Positions 24,070-32,686 of a stretch of DNA of 35,150 bases are shown here, in pieces. The notes under the pieces were generated by a model. That model saw nothing but the letters and a program-made list of their open reading frames with translations, had not been told where the DNA came from and ran no database searches. Numbering within the stretch: position 1 is the stretch's first letter; each line of letters opens with the position of its first letter. This stretch comes from TMED23 sp913054205 (GTDB taxonomy: Bacteria; Pseudomonadota; Alphaproteobacteria; Rhodospirillales; UBA2165): NCBI GenBank assembly GCA_046582495.1, contig JAYGEG010000216.1:1-35150 (forward strand), written 5' to 3'. A program made the position numbers and the translations under genes.

Positions 24070-26040
24070 TTATTCTCCAGCCTGTTGTTGAGGAACGACG
24101 TCACCGATATCATCTACCAGTGCCTCGACTTCCTTATCAGGCATTGTTGACATTTCCATCTTAAAGGCAAGGAACCACATCATGGCCACACCAAGTGCCC
24201 AGAAGAGAATTTGCCAAGCCCAAATGGATGGAATACCAAAGGTCCAGCCATCAACACCAGCATCCGGCGCACCGAATATGTCGTTGCCGATAACAGCACC
24301 AGGACCAACACCGAAGAACAACCAGCCAATGGCTGCTGCCCATGCCCATGGCACCAGACCTTTTTTCTCTGGTGACAAAGTGGCATGCTCACGCAGGAAG
24401 TTATGATACTTCATACGATGAGCGCGAGCTTCGGTATCGTCTTGAGTCATTGCGGAAAGTGGCAAACAGACCAGGAGGTTAAAGAAAATACCCCAACCTG
24501 CTGAATGCATCGTCCAAGGCCAACGACCCCACGGCAACGCGCCGCCGGTGAGCTTATGACCAATGGTTTCCGTAAAGATCACCGCCAACAAGCCTGCTGC
24601 CAGACCCCAAGTCGCACCCTGACGGGTAATCCATGGGAACCAAGTCACAGCAGCCAAGGACGGCCACATTTGGAATCCGAAGGCCACAGCAAGACCTCCT
24701 AACAACACCAGGGCATCACGCGAGTAGGTCGCCACCAACAGGGCAGAAAGCACGATGAAGGTAACGCCAATACGACCCCAGAATTTTTGCTGGTCATGGG
24801 AAGCTGTTGGATTCAGATACCGCTTATACAAGTCACGTGTCAGCATACCTCCAGCGGTCGACATATATGCCGCGCCAGTGGATTGCATCGCAGCCAGGGC
24901 ACAGACGGCGAGAAGGCCGACCAGCCACGGAGCTGTTTCCGATATTGTATTAATGTAGTGCGGTACGATTGAATCTGGTTTTTTGGCAATTCCGGCAGAT
25001 AATATTGTCGAAATGTTCATGCCAGCCTCCGTCACTGCTGGGTTAGCACCAAGAAGATGCGCGCCCATGCCTTGGAAGGCCGTGAAGAAGAACAGGATCA
25101 ATCCAATACCAAAGGACGACGCCCAAACTTGTTGGATCGCAAATGGTTTTGGATTTTTGTTGCCAAAAGCCCACATGGTAAACGCCGGAGCAGATTGAAT
25201 GCCCATAAGCGCAAACATGTAGGTGAGAACCATGACGCCGGTCCAGAGACCTCCAACCGGGGTTTCTTTACCCAAGCCAGCGGTAAACTGAATAACACCA
25301 GGAATAGCGAAGTAGGCATTATAGTCGCCACCGCCATATCCTTTTGTTGTACCCCATTTACCAAGGTCAGATGCACCGAGTTTGGCAAAGCCAGCATTCA
25401 GGGAATCCCACCCACCGGCCGCATTCAAAGCGATAAAGCCGATGATGATAATACCCGAAGCCAACAAGATACATTGCAGTGTATCCACATAAGCCACAGC
25501 GCGTAGACCGCCACTACCCACGTAGATCAGCACAACGGCCGACAAGGTCCACATACCGACATTGACCGAAATCAGGCCATCCGTCAGAACGTTGAACAAG
25601 AAGCCGGAAGCTCCAAGTTGAACGCCAAGGTAAGGGATCGAGAACAACAATGCCACGAGCACGGTGAGAATACGAATACCGTCGCCTTGGAAATAATCCG
25701 AAAGCATCTCACCCGGCGTTACATAACCGAACCGTTTGCCCAACATCCACTGGCGTTTCAAGAACATGACGCCGGTGAACGGGATTGTAATGGTGTAGAA
25801 AGACGCATAGGCATACTGGAACCCGTCACGATAGACGAGACCCGGATGTCCCATAAACGTCCACCCCGAAAATGATGTTGCGGTCGCCGCGAGGACGAAC
25901 ACCCACATCGAGATTTGTCGACCAGCGATAAAATAATCACCTGCCGTTTTTGCCATTCGCGCAGACTTTATGCCCCAGAAGATACAATAGGCCCAATAAA
26001 GTACTACGAAGGTGAATAGCCAGACTACTTTTGCACTCAC
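24070..26040 (-). CDS. Sodium:solute symporter (SSS family)
   Basis: A 656-residue membrane protein. It starts at a GTG preceded by AGGAGGG. About 13-14 hydrophobic segments are visible. The family opening AKTAGDYFIAGRQISMWVFV is present, followed by ATATSFSGWTFMGHPGLVYRDGF and a mid-protein GGLRAVAYVDTLQ, all typical of SLC5-type transporters that use the sodium gradient to import solutes such as acetate, short acids, proline or choline. The C-terminus is a soluble tail (EVEALVDDIGDVVPQQQAGE) without a kinase domain. It is divergent from the XRE-type regulator, with operator-like repeats in the intergenic region, and is the best candidate target of that regulator. The substrate is unknown; short-chain carboxylates are suggested only by the regulator's family. 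Confidence 0.93.
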   Translation of the reverse strand: MSAKVVWLFTFVVLYWAYCIFWGIKSARMAKTAGDYFIAGRQISMWVFVLAATATSFSGWTFMGHPGLVYRDGFQYAYASFYTITIPFTGVMFLKRQWMLGKRFGYVTPGEMLSDYFQGDGIRILTVLVALLFSIPYLGVQLGASGFLFNVLTDGLISVNVGMWTLSAVVLIYVGSGGLRAVAYVDTLQCILLASGIIIIGFIALNAAGGWDSLNAGFAKLGASDLGKWGTTKGYGGGDYNAYFAIPGVIQFTAGLGKETPVGGLWTGVMVLTYMFALMGIQSAPAFTMWAFGNKNPKPFAIQQVWASSFGIGLILFFFTAFQGMGAHLLGANPAVTEAGMNISTILSAGIAKKPDSIVPHYINTISETAPWLVGLLAVCALAAMQSTGAAYMSTAGGMLTRDLYKRYLNPTASHDQQKFWGRIGVTFIVLSALLVATYSRDALVLLGGLAVAFGFQMWPSLAAVTWFPWITRQGATWGLAAGLLAVIFTETIGHKLTGGALPWGRWPWTMHSAGWGIFFNLLVCLPLSAMTQDDTEARAHRMKYHNFLREHATLSPEKKGLVPWAWAAAIGWLFFGVGPGAVIGNDIFGAPDAGVDGWTFGIPSIWAWQILFWALGVAMMWFLAFKMEMSTMPDKEVEALVDDIGDVVPQQQAGE

Positions 26041-26182
26041 GCTTAAACCCTCCTATAGATTATAATGTGAAGCTCTCCAAATTATCGGTGCAAGTTCTCC
26101 CGAATGACACCGATGAAACCCTGCAATAAGCTCATAAAGTAGGTAAATCGGTCAATAAGCTATTGGAGTTTAAGGGCTTTTC

Positions 26183-26234
26183 TTGTAAATTTAACACAAT
26201 GTGATATTGTAAAGTTGTAAATTTGAAAATTTAC
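26183..26234 (+). promoter_or_regulatory. TTGTAAA repeats and an 18-base palindrome in the divergent symporter/regulator promoter
   Basis: TTGTAAA occurs at 26183-26189, 26207-26213 and 26215-26221. The last merges into GTAAATTT-GA-AAATTTAC at 26217-26234, a perfect inverted repeat; GTAAATTT also occurs at 26185-26192. The palindrome lies just before the regulator start and would block a TTG start at 26223. Together these look like autoregulatory operator sites for the XRE-type regulator. That is inferred from position and symmetry only. Confidence 0.6.
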
Positions 26235-26249
26235 GAGGGAGCCGGGGGC

Positions 26250-27884
26250 GTGGCCAGAAAACCGAGATTAGGGGCAAAAATTCGCAGATTACGGCGCGAA
26301 AGTGAACTCACTCAGGCGCAATTAGCGCAGCGTTTAATGATATCGGCGAGTTATTTAAATCTCATCGAACACAACCAGAGGGCGGTTACGGTTCCTCTGT
26401 TGTTTAAGCTCGGGGAAGTTCTAAACGTCGATTTACAAACATTATCGCAAGATGACGAATCTATTATTCTTGCTGAATTGTCTGAAATATTAGGTGACCC
26501 GCTGTTTTCCCAAGGCGACTCTGGCGGTGAACTGACACCTGACGATCTCAACGAATTGGTTTCACAATCGCCGATCGCCAGCCAAACTATTTTGAAAGTC
26601 TACCGCGCCTATCAACGCGCTCGAGATGATATCCAAACACTTGGCGAACGCCTTTCCGAAGATACATTATACGCTGCTTCGTCGCATGAGCTGCGCACGG
26701 TTTTAACGTCAATCCGGTCATTTTCAGAAATACTGCATGACAATGAGAATATCTCGCCTGAGGAACGTCAACGGTTTCTCGGAATTATTGTTAAAGAGAG
26801 TGTCGCGCTGTCCAAAAATATCGATGATTTAATGAGCTTTGTTTCAGCAGAAGGGGTTAATCGAGCGGTCGGTACGCGGCCGCCATTGGACGAGATTAAC
26901 GACTTTATCCAAAATAATAGAAATTACTTTGAACTTATTGAAAACGCTGCAGAAGAACTGATATTGGATGCGCAATTTGGAACCTATGACCGGCTCCAGA
27001 AACTCATCTATTTTGCTTCCCATGAGTTGGACATTACCGTTGATATTGGGCGCGATCGCGAAGAGTTTGGATTGGTCAATCTCGACAAAGAAAAACGCAT
27101 GCTTCATCTTTCCAACAGCCTGCCAAGAAATTCGCTGATTTTTCAAACCGCGCAGATTATTGGACGATATTATTGTGCTGATATCATTGAAGGACTGCTT
27201 GCAAATGCGCCTCTAACCAGCGATGCCTCCCGCGAAATGTGCAGATCTACTTTGGCACGTTATTTTGCCGGTGCGGTTTTGCTGCCTTATGACGAGTTTC
27301 TCGAGGCCGCCCGAGCGGTGAGATATGATATTGAGCAATTGCAGAACCAATTTGCCGGCAGCTTCGAGCAAATTTGTCATCGATTGGCGACGCTTAATAA
27401 AGCCGGCTCGGAAGGCGTAGCATTTCATTTCATCAGAGTGGATATAGCCGGTAACATATCAAAACGCTTTGATGGATCGGGAATTCGGATTCCGCGCTAT
27501 GGCGGTGTTTGTCCAAGATGGAACGTACATCACGCCTTTCTAAGGCCAGAATCAATGAATGTGCAGACAATGCGCATGACGGATGGCGGCACTTTTTTGA
27601 GTTTAGCGCGTGCCATCGTAAAGCCAGGCACAGCATTCAACGCACCTCGGAGCCACTATGCAATCGCAATCGGCTGTGAGATTTCAAGCGCATCTGAACT
27701 CGTTTATGCGGATGGTATGGATTTGAATGATGCAAGTATGGTTGTGTCGGCGGGTACGAGCTGCCGGATATGTGAGCGAGACAATTGTGGCCAGCGCGCC
27801 TTTCAGTCAATTCTCCATTCTAGTGCAGAAGCATCGTCAGAAGGTGTGGCGCGGGCTAAAAAGGCCAGGCGGGCGGCAGAATGA
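26250..27884 (+). CDS. Hybrid XRE regulator: HTH + HisKA-like phosphoacceptor + ScfR-type C-terminus
   Basis: The GTG at 26250 follows GAGGGA and is preferred to the TTG at 26223, giving 544 residues. In order: an XRE helix-turn-helix (residues about 5-60, LTQAQLAQRLMISASYLNLIEHNQRAVT); a linker; a HisKA-like dimerisation helix pair around 142-197 with H-box SSHELRTVLTSIRSF (His146, or His155 from the TTG); then an IrrE/DUF2083-like region found in short-chain fatty acyl regulators (RYFAGAVLLPYDEFLEAARA, FHFIRVDIAGNISKRF, GGVCPRWNVHHAFL) and a Cys cluster, CRICERDNCGQRAF, probably metal- or sensor-related. No HATPase domain follows the H-box. Ordinary ScfR-type regulators are shorter and lack the HisKA part. 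It probably controls the divergent symporter and, judging by shared motifs, the downstream two-component genes. Confidence 0.88.
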   Translation: MARKPRLGAKIRRLRRESELTQAQLAQRLMISASYLNLIEHNQRAVTVPLLFKLGEVLNVDLQTLSQDDESIILAELSEILGDPLFSQGDSGGELTPDDLNELVSQSPIASQTILKVYRAYQRARDDIQTLGERLSEDTLYAASSHELRTVLTSIRSFSEILHDNENISPEERQRFLGIIVKESVALSKNIDDLMSFVSAEGVNRAVGTRPPLDEINDFIQNNRNYFELIENAAEELILDAQFGTYDRLQKLIYFASHELDITVDIGRDREEFGLVNLDKEKRMLHLSNSLPRNSLIFQTAQIIGRYYCADIIEGLLANAPLTSDASREMCRSTLARYFAGAVLLPYDEFLEAARAVRYDIEQLQNQFAGSFEQICHRLATLNKAGSEGVAFHFIRVDIAGNISKRFDGSGIRIPRYGGVCPRWNVHHAFLRPESMNVQTMRMTDGGTFLSLARAIVKPGTAFNAPRSHYAIAIGCEISSASELVYADGMDLNDASMVVSAGTSCRICERDNCGQRAFQSILHSSAEASSEGVARAKKARRAAE

Positions 27885-27921
27885 ATTTATAGTGCTGAAA
27901 TGCGAGATAAAGGTGCAGAGA

Positions 27922-27989
27922 TAAAGAATAGTGGCGAAGCGCATAATTGTTTGCTCAGGAAACAGCGCCTCGCCACACATTAAAGAATA
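27922..27989. other. Structured hairpin flanked by 9-base direct repeats, downstream of the hybrid regulator
   Basis: GTGGCGA (27931-27937) pairs with TCGCCAC (27970-27976); inside it GCGC pairs with GCGC and TGTTT with AAACA, around a seven-base loop. The total is about 16 pairs with one mismatch and a five-base bulge. TAAAGAATA occurs on both sides (27922-27930 and 27981-27989). No T run follows, so a simple terminator is unlikely. A small non-autonomous element or an mRNA 3'-end structure are the options. Confidence 0.45.
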
Positions 27990-28153
27990 CTTCCGAGAAC
28001 ATAACCTAACCTTGACCAGGACCAACAAAATCAAAATCAGATGGGTGCCCCAAAGGAATATAATTCTTTAACTCAAAGTCTGTAGGTCTCCCTGCATACT
28101 TTTTATACTTTTGAACATTTGAAATTTATGTCATTTGCCCTAAAGCACATTAT

Positions 28154-28344
28154 GTAAATACCACACAATTTTCAAAAAAACGAGACAAGTTTTTGAAAAC
28201 ACTAATGTTTTTTTGGTAAATATTGACTCTACAAATGCCTTGGAATGTAAATCTTGTAAAGAAACCGATGGTGTTCAAGAATTATTGAAAATGTTCTAGG
28301 TCATGACTTTTTGATTATGAGCGAGTACACTTTGGTAAATACCA
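28154..28344 (+). promoter_or_regulatory. Repeated TTTGGTAAATA / TGTAAA motifs upstream of the response regulator
   Basis: The 490 bases before the response-regulator gene hold no convincing gene. TTTGGTAAATA occurs at 28212-28222 and 28331-28341, and GTAAATACCA at 28154-28163 and 28335-28344. TGTAAATCTTGTAAAG at 28246-28261 contains the TTGTAAAG also found at 26207-26214 ahead of the hybrid regulator. This suggests a shared DNA-binding protein. The promoter itself cannot be fixed. Confidence 0.5.
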
Positions 28345-28375
28345 GCTGGTAGGCAAAACGCGATAGGGTTTAAAT

Positions 28376-28759
28376 ATGAGTCACTCCGTTCTGATAGTTG
28401 AGGATGAACCGAATATCGTCCTGTCGCTGAAATTTCTGATGGAAGGTGCGGGTTTTAGTGTTCGCACCACCGGTGAAGGAGCGGCTGCCTTAAAAGAAAT
28501 AGAAAAACAGCCACCCAATATTGTCTTGCTCGATGTAATGCTGCCGGATCGCGACGGATATTCGATCTGTGAAGCCATCAAGGCCAATCCTGATTGGCAG
28601 GATATTCGCGTTTTGATGTTAACAGCTAAAGGGCGTGATATGGACCGAGAGAAGGGGTTAGCTCTTGGCGCGGATGATTATATCACCAAACCTTTTTCGA
28701 CACGTGATTTGGTTGATCGAGTGATTGAGATATCAAAGGAATTGCCACCCGAAATTTAA
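28376..28759 (+). CDS. Receiver-only response regulator
   Basis: A 127-residue single-domain protein. The acidic pair is Glu9/Asp10 (VEDEPN), the phospho-acceptor is Asp53 (LLDVMLPDRDG), the switch residue is Thr83 (MLTAKGRD) and Lys105 is in ITKPFSTRDL. All conserved receiver residues are present, and no output domain follows. Receiver-only proteins act by protein-protein contact or pass phosphate to another protein. It is encoded immediately before a small membrane protein and an SSS-histidine kinase on the same strand (spacing 17-29 and 20-35 bases, depending on the starts chosen), so it is almost certainly the partner of that kinase. The nearby HisKA-bearing DNA-binding protein might provide the missing transcriptional output. 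Confidence 0.93.
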   Translation: MSHSVLIVEDEPNIVLSLKFLMEGAGFSVRTTGEGAAALKEIEKQPPNIVLLDVMLPDRDGYSICEAIKANPDWQDIRVLMLTAKGRDMDREKGLALGADDYITKPFSTRDLVDRVIEISKELPPEI

Positions 28760-28788
28760 TCGGATCGCCGATAGGCTTGAGAACGCAA

Positions 28789-29031
28789 ATGATTGAAAAA
28801 TTTAGCGAACGATATGCGGCACTTTTGATATTGGCTGCGCTTTTATTTAATCCTCCGATCATGTCGATTTTTAATTCGACTGAATTGTTTATCGGTGTGC
28901 CGATCCTGTATTTGTATTTATTCTGCGCCTGGGCGCTGATCATCGGATTGAATGCTTATCTCGCGGCAAAATTTTCGGCCGCAAAAGATTCGATAACAAC
29001 GCCAAACCAGAGCGCCGACTCTCATGACTGA
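28789..29031 (+). CDS. Small membrane protein between response regulator and SSS-kinase
   Basis: An 80-residue product from the ATG at 28789 (a TTG at 28777 is the alternative; GAG lies seven bases before the ATG). It has two hydrophobic helices, ERYAALLILAALLFNPP at the N-terminus and GVPILYLYLFCAWALIIGLN in the middle, and a polar tail. Its position immediately upstream of an SSS-type protein recalls the small membrane subunits that accompany some solute:sodium symporters, so it may be an accessory chain of the sensor. I do not know the exact family. Confidence 0.7.
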   Translation: MIEKFSERYAALLILAALLFNPPIMSIFNSTELFIGVPILYLYLFCAWALIIGLNAYLAAKFSAAKDSITTPNQSADSHD

Positions 29032-29066
29032 GAATTCGGATCAGACACTGAGTGGATTCAAGAACC

Positions 29067-31814
29067 ATGCTTAATGCAGGGTTCATAATAATTGCATCCT
29101 TTGGTTATATCGGATTGCTGTTTGCGATTGCGTATTATGGTGACAAGCGCGCAGATTCGGGCCGCGGTATAATCAACAACCCCTATATTTACTCCCTGTC
29201 GATCGCCGTTTACGCGACGTCCTGGACGTTTTACGGCAGTGTCGGTCGCGCCGCTGCGGGCGGGCTAATTTTCATCACCATTTATTTAGGGCCAACGCTG
29301 ATGTTCGTTGCCTGGTGGTTCCTGCTGCAAAAAATTCTGCGCATCAGCAAAGCCAACGGAATAACCTCAATTGCCGATTTTATCGCTTCGCGTTACGGCA
29401 AGAGCACGGTGATCGGCGGTCTTGTAACTCTCATCGCAGTTGTTGGCATAACGCCTTATATCTCGCTTCAGCTCAAAGCTCTATCGACCAGTCTAACGGT
29501 ACTTTTGGAATACCCAGCCATCGTTATGCCATCGGCGGAAATCGGCCAGCCTGTGGTTTCTTTCACCGCTTTTCTTGTCGCTATGGCAATGGCGGTTTTT
29601 GCAATCCTATTCGGTACGCGTCATCTTGATCCCAGCGAGCACCATGAAGGCGTTGTTGCCGCGATTGCATTTGAATCGATCGTCAAGCTGATTGCCTTTG
29701 TTGCGGTGGGCATATTCGTGACGTTTGGCCTTTACGACGGTTTTGGTGATTTGTTTATGAAGGCGTCAGCGAATCCCGACATTAAAAAATTATTCGCAAT
29801 CTCGCCGTCTTCCGATTACACCCAATGGGTAACGTTGACCATTTTATCTATGATGGCAATTCTCTGTTTGCCGCGTCAATTTCACATCACCATTGTTGAG
29901 AATGTCGGTACGCATCATCTCAGCAAAGCGGTCTGGATGTTTCCGCTATATCTCTTATTGATCAACATTTTTGTATTGCCAATTGCCGTTGCAGGCCTGC
30001 TTCAGTTCCCTTCTGGCAGTGTCGATCCGGACACTTTTGTTTTGACATTGCCGATGTCGACACAAAACGAAGGCCTGGCGCTGCTTGCTTTCATCGGAGG
30101 ATTGTCGGCAGCAACTGGGATGGTAATCATTTCTGCTATTGCACTCAGTACGATGATTTGCAACGAAGTCTTGATGCCGGCACTGTTGCGGATGTCGTGG
30201 CTTCGATTGAATGAACGCGGTGATTTGACATCGCTTGTTCTGAATCTACGTCGATTTAGCTGTGTCTTCATCATGTTGTTGAGTTACGGCTATTTTGTCT
30301 TCATCGGTGAATCCTATACCCTGGTGACGATTGGCCTGCTGTCATTTGCCGCCGCTGCTCAATTTGCGCCGGTGATTATTGGCGGAATTTTCTGGAAAGG
30401 GGCGACGGCTAAAGGCGCATTCGCCGGTTTGGTTCTAGGCTTTGCGGTGTGGATATACACACTCCTATTGCCATCCTTTGCTCTTTCCGGTTGGTTGCCA
30501 GAAAGCTTCATCACTGAAGGACCGTTTGGGATAGCGTTGCTCAAGCCCTATGAATTCCTCGGGCTCTCGGGATTGGACAATTTGTCGAACTCATTATTCT
30601 GGAGCATGGTTCTCAATATAGGAGCCTATATCGGCGTTTCGTTGAGTTCAGAACAATCGGCGATTGAACGCATCCAGGCGGCGATTTTTGTCGATGCTGC
30701 TGAAAAATATTCAGGAACGGCAGGGCGGTCCAATTTGTGGCAGGGCTCCGCAGCTGTTGATGATTTGCGCGATCTTTTGTATCGATTTGTCGGACCCTAT
30801 CGAACAGAGTTGGCCTTCAAAGACCATGCCCGCATGCGAGGGTTGGAGCTTGAAGAATTAATGGCCGTTGATGCGGAATTTGTCGGTGTGGCGGAGCGCC
30901 TGCTTGCCGGTGCCATCGGGTCTGCGTCTGCACGTGTTCTTGTCGCCTCTGTCGTGAAGGGAGACATCGTTAGTCTTGATGAGGTGCTTCAGATTTTGGA
31001 CGAGACGTCAGAGGTGATTGAACATAGCCACCGTCTTGAGCAAAAATCGCACGAGTTGGAAATCGCCAGTGACAATCTGCGTCAAGCCAATGAACAATTG
31101 AAAGAACTCGACCGCTTGAAAGATGACTTCCTTTCGACCATCAGCCATGAGCTTAGAACACCGCTCACATCGATTAGATCTTTTGGCGAGATATTGTTTG
31201 ATAAGCCGGATATCGAGCCGTCGCAACGCCGGCAATTTCTCGGTGTTATCATCAGTGAAAGTGAGCGCCTGACCCGCCTCATCAATCAAATTCTCGATTT
31301 GGCCAAAATGGAAGCCGGTAGCATGGATTGGGAAATGTCGGAAGTTGATGCCGGTGAAGCGATCAGAGAGGCTTTGGCTGCAATGAGCAGTCTGATATCA
31401 GACAAATCGATCAACTTGGAATTGATGTTGCCTGAAAATCTGCCTCATGTGTACGCGGATCGCGATCGCCTTATCCAGGTCGTTATAAATTTGTTATCGA
31501 ATGCGGTTAAGTTTTCTAATGGCCCGGAACCGACACTCAATATTTCAGCTGAAGCAGATGGTGATACGTTGCTGGTGAGGGTGGCGGACAACGGTCCCGG
31601 CATTCCGGATGGTGTAGGGGAAATCATTTTCGAAAAATTTCAGCAGGTTGGTGACCCTCTTACCAACAAACCAAAAGGCACGGGGCTTGGGCTTCCGATT
31701 AGCCGCCAAATCGTCGAGCATTTCGGCGGCAAAATTTGGTTTGAGAAAGCTGCGCGCGGCGCCGATTTTAGATTCACCCTGCCATTTACCCATACTGTCC
31801 AGGTCGCCGAATAG
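29067..31814 (+). CDS. SSS-family sensor histidine kinase (transporter-kinase fusion)
   Basis: About 915 residues. A GTG at 29052 is an alternative start. Residues to about 545 form an SLC5-type transporter with about 13 helices (IAVYATSWTFYGSVGRAAAGG at the front). A soluble helical connector follows, LRDLLYRFVGPYRTELAFKD through ARVLVASVV, in the position of the STAC module of CbrA-like kinases. After a coiled-coil (LEIASDNLRQANEQLKELD) come HisKA with ISHELRTPLTSIRSFGEIL (His694) and HATPase_c with N box NLLSNAVKFSN, ADNGPGIP and GTGLGLPISRQ. There is no PAS or attached receiver. It probably couples binding or transport of a small nutrient to phosphorylation of the upstream receiver. Its H-box region is about half identical to that of the regulator at 26250. 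Confidence 0.93.
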   Translation: MLNAGFIIIASFGYIGLLFAIAYYGDKRADSGRGIINNPYIYSLSIAVYATSWTFYGSVGRAAAGGLIFITIYLGPTLMFVAWWFLLQKILRISKANGITSIADFIASRYGKSTVIGGLVTLIAVVGITPYISLQLKALSTSLTVLLEYPAIVMPSAEIGQPVVSFTAFLVAMAMAVFAILFGTRHLDPSEHHEGVVAAIAFESIVKLIAFVAVGIFVTFGLYDGFGDLFMKASANPDIKKLFAISPSSDYTQWVTLTILSMMAILCLPRQFHITIVENVGTHHLSKAVWMFPLYLLLINIFVLPIAVAGLLQFPSGSVDPDTFVLTLPMSTQNEGLALLAFIGGLSAATGMVIISAIALSTMICNEVLMPALLRMSWLRLNERGDLTSLVLNLRRFSCVFIMLLSYGYFVFIGESYTLVTIGLLSFAAAAQFAPVIIGGIFWKGATAKGAFAGLVLGFAVWIYTLLLPSFALSGWLPESFITEGPFGIALLKPYEFLGLSGLDNLSNSLFWSMVLNIGAYIGVSLSSEQSAIERIQAAIFVDAAEKYSGTAGRSNLWQGSAAVDDLRDLLYRFVGPYRTELAFKDHARMRGLELEELMAVDAEFVGVAERLLAGAIGSASARVLVASVVKGDIVSLDEVLQILDETSEVIEHSHRLEQKSHELEIASDNLRQANEQLKELDRLKDDFLSTISHELRTPLTSIRSFGEILFDKPDIEPSQRRQFLGVIISESERLTRLINQILDLAKMEAGSMDWEMSEVDAGEAIREALAAMSSLISDKSINLELMLPENLPHVYADRDRLIQVVINLLSNAVKFSNGPEPTLNISAEADGDTLLVRVADNGPGIPDGVGEIIFEKFQQVGDPLTNKPKGTGLGLPISRQIVEHFGGKIWFEKAARGADFRFTLPFTHTVQVAE

Positions 31815-31840
31815 ATCAATTTTACTCAATCAGGAAAATC

Positions 31841-32686
31841 ATGACCACCAAAGCAGACAATGCACCAATTCCTGCCACCACTGTACTACTGCTCAAAGAT
31901 ACCGCCGATGATTTTGAAGTCTTCATGGTGACGCGCCATCACAAAATTGACTTTGCTTCGGGCGCGTTGGTTTTTCCGGGCGGCAAGCTTGACCCGCAAG
32001 ACAGTAGTGAGGCTCTGCTTACGACATGCCGCGGCCAAGAAGGGACAGGTGGGATGCTGAGCGATGATGAATTGGCGGTCCGTATCTGTGGCATTCGCGA
32101 GACCTTTGAAGAAGCGGGCGTTTTGCTTGCGCGCGACAATAAAAATGGTGAGGTCATCAATGGCGCACGATGCGGAGCATTGGCGCGAAAATACCGAGAG
32201 GCCATCCATAGCGGCGAGGTAAGCCTCCTCGACCTTATCGAAAAAGAAGAGATCACGCTCGCCTGTGATCAATTGATTTTATTTGCCCGCTGGGTGACCC
32301 CAAGCTTTTTTCCAAAACGTTTTGATGCCTTTTTCTTTTTGGCTCAAACCCCCGAGGACCAAGTCGCCTCTCATGATGATATCGAATCGACTGATTCGCT
32401 TTGGACGACGCCGGCCGATGCATTGGCTGATGCGGATGAAGACCGTAAAACAGTTGTATTCGCAACGCGCATGAATCTGGTGAAACTCGCTCAGTTCGAC
32501 AGCGTCGACGCAGTGATAAAAAGCGCTGCGGAAAGTGCGGTTGTCATCGTCGAGCCTGGCATCGAGGAGAAAGACGGCAATGTCACCTATAGCATTCCAC
32601 TTGAAGCCGGTTACGGGATCAGCGAATTTACCGAATACGGCGGCTCAAAATTGAAGATCAAATCTCAGGACAAAGCGAAGGCCTAA
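31841..32686 (+). CDS. NUDIX hydrolase, NUDT19-like
   Basis: A 281-residue cytoplasmic enzyme with AGGAAAA before the ATG. The Nudix box is split by an insertion: GALVFPGGKLDPQD early and GIRETFEEAGVLL later, together giving the Gly...REx2EExG pattern with the metal-binding glutamates. This insertion and the segment LILFARWVTPSFFPKRFDAFFFLA are typical of NUDT19/RP2-like proteins, some of which hydrolyse CoA and acyl-CoA. It lies 26 bases after the sensor-kinase gene and may be read with it. A role in trimming acyl-CoA pools would suit a module that senses short acids, but that is inference. Its end overlaps the convergent lipoprotein gene by four bases. Confidence 0.88.
   Translation: MTTKADNAPIPATTVLLLKDTADDFEVFMVTRHHKIDFASGALVFPGGKLDPQDSSEALLTTCRGQEGTGGMLSDDELAVRICGIRETFEEAGVLLARDNKNGEVINGARCGALARKYREAIHSGEVSLLDLIEKEEITLACDQLILFARWVTPSFFPKRFDAFFFLAQTPEDQVASHDDIESTDSLWTTPADALADADEDRKTVVFATRMNLVKLAQFDSVDAVIKSAAESAVVIVEPGIEEKDGNVTYSIPLEAGYGISEFTEYGGSKLKIKSQDKAKA

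Noticed and set aside
27837..28034. Minus-strand ORF of 65 codons
   Set aside because: It overlaps the end of the hybrid regulator and the hairpin; it has no ribosome site and an odd composition.
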